Origin: Chitinophaga sp. CF118 | GTDB taxonomy: Bacteria; Bacteroidota; Bacteroidia; Chitinophagales; Chitinophagaceae | Reading direction: 5' to 3' | Assembly (NCBI RefSeq): GCF_900112615.1 | Contig: NZ_FOMK01000013.1 | Coordinates: forward strand, 62,001-126,000 | Length of the DNA: 64,000 nucleotides | Shown here: one piece after another, positions 1-7,304 of the stretch | Numbering within the stretch: position 1 is the first letter of the stretch | Layout: the number at the start of each line of letters is the position of its first letter | Made by a program: the position numbers and the translations under genes | The notes under the pieces: generated by a model | The model's database searches: none | The model's input: only the letters and a program-made list of their open reading frames with translations | What the model was told of the DNA's origin: nothing

Positions 1-2
1 AT

Positions 3-704
3 AATGAATGCTTGATCATGTATATACTTGCAGCATCTTCACCCACACATGGCATACCTGCAGAAGTATACCATGAAGGATGGGCACGCAGTGGTAAGAT
101 CAGGGATAGTATTTCCGCATACGGATATACGCTGACGTTATCGCATAATTTCGCACCGCAATATGGGGGTCCTCTTTTCTGGGCACATTATTCTTTTCTG
201 GGACTCGATCCCCACGGACTGAAAGACCGTTATGCAGATTACTGGGAGCATAATACAAACCAGACGCTGATCAACCGTGCCTGGTGCATTCAGAATTCCA
301 AACATTATAAAGGATATGGACCAGATAGCTGGGGACTGACTGCCAGCTACTCCGTAAAGGGATATGCAGCGCATGCACCTGGTATGGAAACAGATCTTGG
401 AGTGATCTCGCCTACAGCTGCGATCTCTTCCATGCCTTACACACCAGAGTATTCCAAACAGACAATGTTACACTGGTATAAGAACTATAATGGCAAACTG
501 TTTGGTAAATACGGCTTTTATGATGCCTTCAGCGAAACCAATCAATGGTTTCCGCAAAGATATCTGGCCATCGATCAGGGACCTGCGATAGTAATGATGG
601 AGAATTACCGAAGCGGACTGTTATGGAAACTGTTTATGAGTTGTCCGGAAGTACAGGCCGGCCTCAGGAAGCTGGATTTTGAGAGCCCGTATTTAAAGAA
701 TTAA
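3..704 (+). CDS. Glucoamylase-family protein (PF10091-type), C-terminal part, 5' end outside window
   Basis: The reading frame is open from the left edge of the window, so only the C-terminal part of about 230 residues is seen. It carries the family signature of bacterial glucoamylase/cyclic beta-glucan-type (alpha/alpha)6-barrel enzymes: an NEC-x-I-M-Y-I-L-A-A-S-S-P-T-H segment at the start, then F-x-P-Q-Y-G-G-P-L-F, H-Y-S-F-L-G-L-D-P, a Y-G-P-D-S-W-G-L-T-A-S segment, and I-D-Q-G-P-A near the end. Proteins of this family are usually secreted or periplasmic enzymes acting on glucans; the exact substrate cannot be read from this piece. The stop codon lies only 5 bp from the end of the convergent AraC-type regulator gene. 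No start codon is assigned because the true start is upstream of base 1. Confidence 0.85.
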   Translation, partial: NECLIMYILAASSPTHGIPAEVYHEGWARSGKIRDSISAYGYTLTLSHNFAPQYGGPLFWAHYSFLGLDPHGLKDRYADYWEHNTNQTLINRAWCIQNSKHYKGYGPDSWGLTASYSVKGYAAHAPGMETDLGVISPTAAISSMPYTPEYSKQTMLHWYKNYNGKLFGKYGFYDAFSETNQWFPQRYLAIDQGPAIVMMENYRSGLLWKLFMSCPEVQAGLRKLDFESPYLKN

Positions 705-709
705 TAAGG

Positions 710-1687
710 TCATACCGCCACTTCTTTGTTGTATTTATTCCTGTATTCAACGGGAGATAATCCGGTTATCTTTTTAAAGATTGTTCTGAATGCTTTGGTG
801 TCCAGATAGCCCACATCATACATTACTTCATTTACATTTTTCCGGGTATTCTCGAGTTGCTTTTTAGCAGCTTCGATTTTTACCCGTTGAATGTATTCAC
901 TGGGAGTATTGTTTGTGGCTTTCTTAAAACGTCTTTCAAAATGACGTCTGCCAATAGCAAATTTCACAGCCAGATCTTCTATCGATATTTTTTCAGTCAC
1001 ATTCTTTTCAATGAACTCCTGTGCCTGTTTGATGGGTTCGTCTTCGTGCCTTTTTTGTCCGTTGAACATAATAAAGGGCGATTGACTTTTACGGTCTATC
1101 TCTATCGCAAAGTATTTGGAGGCCTGGATCGCTAATGTCCGGTTCGTATATTTTTCCACCAGGTGGAGCAGCAGGTTCCAGTAAGAGTTGGCCCCACCGC
1201 TGGAATAAAGGCCCTGTTCCTCTGTAATAATACTACCATCCGTAAGTATCACATCAGGGAATAAAGTCCGGAATTCGTTTGCAAACAACCAATGTGTGGA
1301 ACATTGCTTCCCGTTCAGGAGGCCCGTTGATGCCAGTAGGAATGCACCAATACAAAGTGAAGCTATTTCCGCACCTTTCTCACGTTGTTCTATAATCCAG
1401 GGGATTGTTGCTTTATTCACTTCCAGGGCATTGTTAATATCGCCACTTAATGCTGGTATAATGATCAGATCTGTTTTGGGAATATCTTTCAGCAGTGCAT
1501 CTGTATGCACATAGAAGGCACCGTTTTGCAGGGGGATTTCTTTTGTAAGTCCCACAAGCTGCACATTGAATGCTGCATCTTCACCGGCATCCTGTAAAAA
1601 CTGATTGATTGCAGTGAACATATAGCGAGGGTCTACAATACTTGCAGGAACCGCATCTTTAAACACAAGGATGGATATATGTTTCAT
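710..1687 (-). CDS. GlxA-family transcriptional regulator (DJ-1/PfpI domain + AraC HTH)
   Basis: 325 residues from the ATG at 1687. Residues 1-180 form a DJ-1/PfpI-like (class I glutamine amidotransferase-like) domain with the strand-nucleophile-helix motif A-S-L-C-I-G-A (Cys112). Residues about 225-320 form an AraC-type double helix-turn-helix, with I-E-D-L-A, RR-H-F-E-RR-F-K and the C-terminal G-L-S-P-V-E-Y-R signature. Such proteins are cytoplasmic DNA-binding regulators; the DJ-1-like part is thought to sense a ligand and is generally not catalytic. The frame is open upstream to 1780, but the Met at 1687 opens the DJ-1 strand directly (M-K-H-I-S-I-L-V-F-K), so the longer start is unlikely. 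The gene is divergent from the SRPBCC-reductase cluster starting at 1856, making those genes possible targets. The ligand is unknown. Confidence 0.85.
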   Translation of the reverse strand: MKHISILVFKDAVPASIVDPRYMFTAINQFLQDAGEDAAFNVQLVGLTKEIPLQNGAFYVHTDALLKDIPKTDLIIIPALSGDINNALEVNKATIPWIIEQREKGAEIASLCIGAFLLASTGLLNGKQCSTHWLFANEFRTLFPDVILTDGSIITEEQGLYSSGGANSYWNLLLHLVEKYTNRTLAIQASKYFAIEIDRKSQSPFIMFNGQKRHEDEPIKQAQEFIEKNVTEKISIEDLAVKFAIGRRHFERRFKKATNNTPSEYIQRVKIEAAKKQLENTRKNVNEVMYDVGYLDTKAFRTIFKKITGLSPVEYRNKYNKEVAV

Positions 1688-1810
1688 TTGTAGGTTTTTA
1701 AGATCTATTTCGATCTGTGGAATGCATAAAATTAAGGTATTTACGGCCAAAGTCGCAACTGCCCCTGTAAGATGTCTCATTCACACATGACTAAATGTAA
1801 TGAATGGAGA

Positions 1811-1818
1811 TACTTTTG
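1811..1818 (+). promoter_or_regulatory. Predicted Bacteroidota -7 promoter element (TACTTTTG)
   Basis: TACTTTTG matches the Bacteroidota -7 consensus TAnnTTTG exactly and lies 37 bp before the ATG of the SRPBCC gene, in the divergent gap with the AraC-type regulator. No convincing -33 element was seen at the usual distance, so the call rests on this motif and its position alone. Confidence 0.4.
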
Positions 1819-1855
1819 TATCAGTTTAATTAATAACTTATTTAACTCGGAAAGT

Positions 1856-2386
1856 ATGAGCATTATTATTACCATCCTGGGCATCATAATAGCATTGATT
1901 GTATTACTGTTAATTGTAGCCTTGTTTATAAAAAAGAAATATACTATTGAGCGGGAAATCGTCATAAATAAACCTAAGCAGGAGGTTTTCAACTATATAA
2001 GGATGCTGAAAAACCAGGATTATTTCAGCAAATGGGTAATGACAGATCCCAATATGAAAAAGGAATTTAAAGGTACTGATGGTACTGTTGGTTTTGTGTA
2101 TGCATGGGAGGGTAATAAACAAGCTGGAAAAGGAGAACAGGAGATTACGAAAATAATGGAGGGAGAGAGGCTGGATGTTGAAGTACGTTTTAAAAAGCCT
2201 TTTGAAGCGATTGCTCAAACACCATTTACTACGTCAGCGGTAACGGAGAACCAGACGAAACTGACCTGGGGCATGAGTAGTGAGATGAAATACCCCATGA
2301 ATATCATGTGTTTATTTACTGACAACATGCTCGGAAAGGATCTTGAATTAAGTCTGGCTAATCTGAAAAATATTCTTGAAAGATGA
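1856..2386 (+). CDS. Membrane-anchored SRPBCC-family protein
   Basis: 176 residues from the ATG at 1856. An N-terminal hydrophobic helix (about residues 2-25) followed by K-K-K suggests a single membrane anchor with the rest in the cytoplasm. Residues about 30-175 fit the SRPBCC / polyketide cyclase-dehydrase fold: I-N-K-P-K-Q-E-V-F-N-Y-I after the first strand, alternating strands, and a long C-terminal helix ending in L-K-N-I-L. These proteins bind hydrophobic ligands; no function can be assigned here. An upstream in-frame start at 1772 would add a tail that overlaps the promoter region and was rejected. The stop codon overlaps the next ATG by four bases (ATGA), so it is translationally coupled to the reductase that follows. 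Confidence 0.75.
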   Translation: MSIIITILGIIIALIVLLLIVALFIKKKYTIEREIVINKPKQEVFNYIRMLKNQDYFSKWVMTDPNMKKEFKGTDGTVGFVYAWEGNKQAGKGEQEITKIMEGERLDVEVRFKKPFEAIAQTPFTTSAVTENQTKLTWGMSSEMKYPMNIMCLFTDNMLGKDLELSLANLKNILER

Positions 2387-2952
2387 GAAAGCTAAAACTG
2401 CAGATGCAGATATCAGTAGATGGTTATGTGGCAGGACCAAATGGGGAAATGGACTGGATGCAATGGAACTGGGATGAGGAATTGAATAATTATGTTATTG
2501 AGTTAACTGAACCAGTTGATTGTATTTTATTGGGCCGCAAGCTGGCAGAAGGATTTATACCAGCCTGGGCCGCCAGTATAGCAAACCCGGAAACAGAAGA
2601 TGCTGGCGGGCATAAGATGGTGGATACCCATAAAATAGTATTCTCGAAAACCTTGAAAAGTATAGAAGGAAAAAATGTTGTAGTTGAAAATGGAGATATG
2701 GTGGAGGCTGTAACAGCCCTTAAAAAACAACCTGGTAAAGATATTATTGTATATGGGGGAAGCACTTTTGTTTCATCCCTGATCCAGCAGGGATTAATTG
2801 ACGAATACCACCTCTTTGTAAATCCGGCAGCTATAGGAAAGGGGATGTCAATATTTAACACCCTGCAAAGCCGGTTAAATCTGAAGCTTGTTACAGCTAA
2901 ACCCTTTGAATGTGGTATAGTAGTACTTTACTACAAATATGACAGGCAATAA
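2383..2952 (+). CDS. Dihydrofolate reductase-like (RibD C-terminal domain) family protein
   Basis: 189 residues covering the whole RibD-C / DHFR-like fold. Visible signatures are the N-terminal strand K-L-Q-M-Q-I-S-V-D-G-Y-V-A-G-P-N-G, the I-L-L-G-R-K motif, K-I-V-F-S-K-T-L, and D-I-I-V-Y-G-G-S-T-F-V near residue 125 followed by L-I-D-E-Y-H-L-F-V-N-P. The family (YyaP/YwjB-like) is presumed to bind NADPH; most members are uncharacterised and should not be called true DHFR. It overlaps the SRPBCC gene by 4 bp and is followed 12 bp later by a paralogue, so the three genes probably form an operon. Confidence 0.85.
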   Translation: MRKLKLQMQISVDGYVAGPNGEMDWMQWNWDEELNNYVIELTEPVDCILLGRKLAEGFIPAWAASIANPETEDAGGHKMVDTHKIVFSKTLKSIEGKNVVVENGDMVEAVTALKKQPGKDIIVYGGSTFVSSLIQQGLIDEYHLFVNPAAIGKGMSIFNTLQSRLNLKLVTAKPFECGIVVLYYKYDRQ

Positions 2953-2964
2953 AAAACAGAGTGT

Positions 2965-3597
2965 ATGCGAAAAGTAGTTCTTTCCATGAATGTAACGCTG
3001 GATGGTTTCATGGCGGGTCCCAACTGTGAATTAGACTGGCATTTTGAAAACTGGGCTCCCGATATGGCAGCCTCATTATGCGAACAGCTAAGTAAGGCGG
3101 ATACGATAATACTAGGGCGGGTAACCTACAGTGCAATGGCCAGGTACTGGCCGGGCCGGGCTACAGACATGTCTTTTCCCAGGGAAGACCTGGCATTTGC
3201 GGAGATGATGAACAGTTATAAGAAGATCGTCTTTTCAAAAAATATGAGTACCCCGGTATGGAATAATTCAAGGTTCGTAAAGGGAAATCTCAGGAGGGTG
3301 GTGCTGCAATTAAAACGACAGGAAGGGAAAGACATTATTATCTACGGAAGCGGCCAACTGGTAGCTTCCTTAATACAGTTGGAGCTGATTGATGAATATT
3401 TACTCTGGATGCACCCTGTTGTGTTGGGTAAGGGCAAACCTTTATTCAGGGAATTACAGGATAAGCTCAACATGAAACTGGTGAAACTGGAAACATTTCG
3501 TTCCGGAGTGGTTGTTCTTTATTACGAAAATGGGGGTATAGTTCCCGCTGAAGTTCCGGAACTCATCGCACAACCAGCCCTAAAGAAGGACCAGTAG
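2965..3597 (+). CDS. Second dihydrofolate reductase-like (RibD C-terminal domain) protein with odd C-terminal tail
   Basis: 210 residues, paralogous to the gene just upstream: M-N-V-T-L-D-G-F-M-A-G-P-N at the N terminus, I-I-L-G-R-V-T-Y, K-I-V-F-S-K-N-M and D-I-I-I-Y-G-S-G-Q-L-V-A-S-L, then L-I-D-E-Y-L-L-W-M-H-P-V-V-L-G-K-G. The domain ends at V-V-V-L-Y-Y around residue 188, where the upstream paralogue also ends. A further tail of about 22 residues rich in Pro, Ala and Glu follows. The DNA coding for this tail is the first unit of a degenerate repeat that continues past the stop codon (see 3537-3745), so the tail may be a late addition. Predicted cytoplasmic NADPH-dependent reductase-like protein, substrate unknown. 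Confidence 0.83.
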   Translation: MRKVVLSMNVTLDGFMAGPNCELDWHFENWAPDMAASLCEQLSKADTIILGRVTYSAMARYWPGRATDMSFPREDLAFAEMMNSYKKIVFSKNMSTPVWNNSRFVKGNLRRVVLQLKRQEGKDIIIYGSGQLVASLIQLELIDEYLLWMHPVVLGKGKPLFRELQDKLNMKLVKLETFRSGVVVLYYENGGIVPAEVPELIAQPALKKDQ

Positions 3598-3745
3598 CGG
3601 TATAATTCCCCTGAGGTTCTACAACTAGCTCCAGTAGTGAAATAATTACCTTTGAAGATCCAAAACTCATCATATACTAGCCATAAAGAGAAACTATTAG
3701 TAATATATTCCCCCTGAAGTTCCGAAACCGGAAGATTTAATGAAT
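3537..3745 (+). repeat. Degenerate tandem repeat copied from the end of the reductase gene
   Basis: Four related units begin near 3541, 3605, 3645 and 3707, each opening with a version of TTCCCxCTGAAGTTCCGAAAC. Unit 1 is inside the coding end of the second reductase. Unit 3, about 104 bp later, matches it over roughly 57 bp (shared GAAGwTCC, AACTCATC, AGCC, TAAAGA and a terminal TAG). Units 2 and 4 are shorter. This looks like tandem duplication of the gene end followed by decay. Confidence 0.55.
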
Positions 3746-3983
3746 ATGTTAAGAATTTAATATACTTTACCATTGTTATAAATTCCGACCCCGGATGTAT
3801 TATTTTCCATGTCTGCAACAGAATTTCCATCCTCATATAAGACAATAATTACAGGGAATTGTATGATTCTCCATTCCCTGGGATATGTGGGTCCGTTAAC
3901 TTAGCATCAATAACTGATCCCACGTTTAAAAGATTCCCGTATGAAGAACAACACTGTCGTTCTCCCAAGATATTCTGACTGTT
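3598..3983. other. Intergenic region, repeat remnants then no recognised element
   Basis: 386 bp between the reductase cluster and the GH2 remnant. The first 150 bp hold the decayed repeat units described separately. The remainder is AT-rich with no convincing promoter or terminator; a motif resembling a -7 element (TAACTTAG near 3896) is too weak to call. Confidence 0.5.
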
Positions 3984-4991
3984 ATGAAGTATAGACTGTT
4001 TATTCTGTACTGTAGTGTATTATTATCTAACTATAGCTATGCGCAAAGGGTAAAATACAATTTCAATCCGGGCTGGAAAGTATGGGTGGGCGACCAGACT
4101 GATGCCAGTAAGAAGGATTTTAATGATGATTCCTGGAAGAAAATCACCCTTCCATATGCATGGAACGAAGTAGAAGTGATAGATGATAAAGGGAATCGTT
4201 GCCCTACTGCCCTTGATATGATCAATTTTAGTCTGGATGGTGTTGGTGTATGGCGTGGGGGTATAGCACAGGGACCGGATAATTATATTCTCGCAAAAAG
4301 TTTGCCTGTAGAAGGCGGAGTAAACAGGGTGTTGATCAGATCCACCACGGTGCCCGGTACTATTACATTACGGGCGAATGCTGATGGTTTAAAAGGGGCC
4401 ACTTTATCGCTGGTTACGACAGTATTTTCTGTAAAAGACGGATTGGCAGCTATGTTACCTGCTGCCGGACTTCCTTCCAACCTGGAAAGAGGACCTACAC
4501 CTGCCAGTACTTCTTACAATATCACCCGCATCCCTGTAGGGATTGTAAAAGCCACCGCCGGTGCACATGCTGATAGTGCCTTTGCCAGCTTTGATGACAA
4601 TGAATTAAGCGACTGGGTAAATGATGGTCAGTTATCAACAGCCTGGATAGAATATGAACTGGAACGTGAAGCGATCGCGAGCGAAATCACTTTAAAGCTG
4701 AATAATTTCCGTACAAGTACATATCCGTTACAAATTACAGTAGATGGAAAGAGTGTATTTGAGGGTACCACAGCTACCAGTCTGGGATACTATACTGTTA
4801 AATGTATACCGCAGAAGGGGAAAAAAGTAAGGATACAATTAGCCAGTATAGTAAAAGATAATAAGATTAATATAATGCCGGAAGTTTCCGGTAAAAAATC
4901 AGACGATGGTGTTACCAGGAAGGATGCAAAAACAACTGGTACGCTCAGTATAATAGAAGCCGAAATCTATGAAAGCATTTCCGTAAAGTAA
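3984..4991 (+). pseudogene. GH2 beta-galactosidase-like gene with in-frame loss of the catalytic core
   Basis: 335 residues with an intact start, signal peptide (residues 1-20, cleavage after Y-S-Y-A) and stop. Residues 22-62 are the beginning of a GH2 sugar-binding domain (F-N-x-G-W-K-V, F-N-D-D-S-W-K-K-I-T-L-P-Y-A-W-N-E). Directly after E62 the sequence is V-E-V-I-D-D-K-G-N-R-C-P-T-A, which normally sits far downstream in the C-terminal GH2 region, followed by L-D-M-I-N-F, W-R-G-G-I-A-Q-G-P-D-N-Y and V-N-R-V-L-I-R-S-T. A discoidin-like domain follows (about 205-290). Related GH2 enzymes are commonly 900-1000 residues, so roughly 600-700 residues including the TIM barrel with both catalytic glutamates are missing. 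The join lies at about 4167-4178 in GAAGTAGAAGTG, a short repeat consistent with deletion at microhomology. The product could still be exported and bind sugar but cannot be a GH2 hydrolase. Confidence 0.7.
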
Positions 4992-5081
4992 CTGTCAACG
5001 TATAGGAGTATTATCAACCAAAAAATATGTAACACGGTATAGTTTGCCGGGACGATTTATCTGTTATGAAATTTAGCTGTT

Positions 5082-7286
5082 ATGAAAACAATTATCCGAA
5101 GTTCTCTGCTTCCGGGTGGAACCTTCTTTTGCCTTTTTCTACTGTTCATTCTTTTGATCTCCAGTTGCCGGAAGAAAGAATTTGATGAATATTATGGCCG
5201 TCCGGATTGGCTGGCATCGCCTATCTATAAGCAATTAGAAGCGCGTAAGAATTTCAAACACCTGCTTGTTACTATTGATAAAGCAGGTTACAAAGATATC
5301 CTGAGTAAGGCAGGATACTGGACTCTCTTTGCGCCAAATGATGCAGCATTCGAAAAGTATTTTCAGGAAAAAGGTATTGGTGGTGATGATGATATTGACT
5401 CTCTTACCGCCCGTAAAATTGTGACTTATGGATTGGTGTATAATGCTTACAGAAAGGATCAGTTGAGTAGCTATCAGCGTACCGGCGGACCAGATACCAG
5501 CCAGGCTTACAAAAGAAAAACCGCCTACTATGATTGGGTATATACAGAAAGCGGGCATACAGGAAAAATTATTGCAGCTAACAGGAATGGGACATATATA
5601 GCTAATGATAACAACAATAAAAACATCCCTTACTTTATCAACGGATTTATGTCTGCAAACGGACTAAGTGCTGCCGACTATAATTTCTTTTATCCTAATG
5701 TGCCGTATACTGGTTTTAATGTAGTGGATGCTGGCGTAGTAAATGCAGATATTGCTGCCGAGAATGGCATCATCCATGAAATAGATAAGGTGATTCTGCC
5801 ATTACAGAACCTGGAAAGATATCTGGCCGATAACCCGGAATACAGCGAGTTTAAGCGCTTGCTGGATAAACTCGTAAGCTACCAGTCCAACGCCGATCTC
5901 ACACACCGTAATTTGGTACTTACAGGGGCATCCGATTCTGTTTTTGTTAAATTATACAGTGCTGCCTTAGCTTTCTCTCCCAATAATGAAAATTATATAT
6001 TGGCAAGTACAGATGCGCAAGCAGGAGGATGGACTTTGTTTGTACCTAAAAACGATGTACTGATAGCATATGAAAAGGAAATACTGGTTAACTATGGCAC
6101 ATTCGAAGCAGCTCCACCAGCCGTTTTATTGAGTCTGCTCAATTCTCATATGTGGCAAACTACTGTATGGCCTGGTAAACTGAGTATTACAGGTAATAGT
6201 CAGCGCGAAGTACCAACATTCAGTTTGTCTGATATAAATGATAAAAAGGTGCTTAGTAATGGTTTTTTCTATGGCATCAATGCTGTGCAGGATGCGAATG
6301 TTTTCAGAACTGTTTATGGAAAAGCTTTCCTGGACCCGGAATATTCGCTGATGACGAGAGCACTGGATGCAGATCTGAAATTTTCCATCATCAACCCAAG
6401 TATACAATATACATTATTCATGATGCCGGATACAAAGCTGAGGGCAGCAGGGTATGATTTTAATTCCGACAGAAATGACTGGTCTTATCAGGCACCAGGA
6501 GGTACTATTCAGTTTGGTTCAGGGGCGCAGGACAGATTATACCGGATTTTACAAACGTCTGTATTATCTACTTTGAAAGGTGAATTGGATAACCTTTCCG
6601 GAGAGGGGATAGTAGAAGCATGGAATGGGGAGTATATCCGTTATAGTAACAATACCGTATTTGCCAGTGGGAATGTTGATGCGGGAGTTGTACTGAATAT
6701 TAATAAGGTAAGCACTGCCAAGAATGGAAGGGTATATTATACGGACGGGTTACTAACCTTCACAGAAAATCCGATTGGCTTTCATATTGAAAAACTGGCA
6801 GGTTCCTTCCCGGCTGATTTTGGAAGCTTTTACCAGTATCTGAAAAACACTACCCTATGGACAGCTACTAAAGATATTCTGGGAACCGTTCCCGGAAACT
6901 TTTATACTATTCTGATTCCCACCAATGATGCTATTTCGGCGGCGGTTAAAGATGGCTGGCTTCCCGGTGATATCACAACAGGTACTCCAAATTTTGCACC
7001 CACAACAGATGTTGATAAGGAAAAGGTTACCCGGTTTATTAACTACCACATTTTGAATAAAAATACAATAGTACCAGATGGGAAGAAGTCTGGCGCATTT
7101 GAAACTCTGCTGAGAACTACGGGAGGTGATCTAACTTTTATTACCATAAATAACCAGCTGAATTTAATGGATCTGAGAGATGCATTTAACAACAGTGCTA
7201 TGGTAAATATCTCCCGGAGTAATAATCTGTCTAACCGGGCTGTCATCCACTCCATCAACAATTATCTCAGATACAATGTCCAATAA
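5082..7286 (+). CDS. Large fasciclin (FAS1) repeat lipoprotein of the PUL
   Basis: 734 residues. A lipoprotein signal ends in L-L-I-S-S-C with Cys29 as the lipidated residue. The rest can be divided into about four FAS1-like domains (roughly 45-240, 245-410, 415-565 and 570-734). Recurrent FAS1 features are F-K-H-L-L, W-T-L-F-A-P-N-D-A-A-F, N-G-I-I-H-E-I-D-K-V-I-L-P, T-L-F-V-P-K-N-D, T-I-L-I-P-T-N-D-A-I and R-F-I-N-Y-H-I-L, with A-V-I-H-S-I-N-N-Y-L at the end. FAS1 domains mediate adhesion or ligand binding. Next to SusC/SusD the natural inference is a surface-exposed glycan-binding lipoprotein in the position of a SusE/SGBP. The next gene starts 18 bp later, so it is probably co-transcribed with the first SusC. 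Confidence 0.8.
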   Translation: MKTIIRSSLLPGGTFFCLFLLFILLISSCRKKEFDEYYGRPDWLASPIYKQLEARKNFKHLLVTIDKAGYKDILSKAGYWTLFAPNDAAFEKYFQEKGIGGDDDIDSLTARKIVTYGLVYNAYRKDQLSSYQRTGGPDTSQAYKRKTAYYDWVYTESGHTGKIIAANRNGTYIANDNNNKNIPYFINGFMSANGLSAADYNFFYPNVPYTGFNVVDAGVVNADIAAENGIIHEIDKVILPLQNLERYLADNPEYSEFKRLLDKLVSYQSNADLTHRNLVLTGASDSVFVKLYSAALAFSPNNENYILASTDAQAGGWTLFVPKNDVLIAYEKEILVNYGTFEAAPPAVLLSLLNSHMWQTTVWPGKLSITGNSQREVPTFSLSDINDKKVLSNGFFYGINAVQDANVFRTVYGKAFLDPEYSLMTRALDADLKFSIINPSIQYTLFMMPDTKLRAAGYDFNSDRNDWSYQAPGGTIQFGSGAQDRLYRILQTSVLSTLKGELDNLSGEGIVEAWNGEYIRYSNNTVFASGNVDAGVVLNINKVSTAKNGRVYYTDGLLTFTENPIGFHIEKLAGSFPADFGSFYQYLKNTTLWTATKDILGTVPGNFYTILIPTNDAISAAVKDGWLPGDITTGTPNFAPTTDVDKEKVTRFINYHILNKNTIVPDGKKSGAFETLLRTTGGDLTFITINNQLNLMDLRDAFNNSAMVNISRSNNLSNRAVIHSINNYLRYNVQ

Positions 7287-7304
7287 CCTGAAACAAATAC
7301 CTGT

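Noticed and set aside
1688..1780. Longer N terminus for the GlxA-type regulator
   Set aside because: The extra 31 residues are hydrophobic without similarity to the family, while the Met at 1687 begins the domain exactly.
3522..3845. Minus-strand frame over the reductase end and intergenic repeats
   Set aside because: It exists only because the degenerate repeat keeps a frame open; no promoter or known domain.
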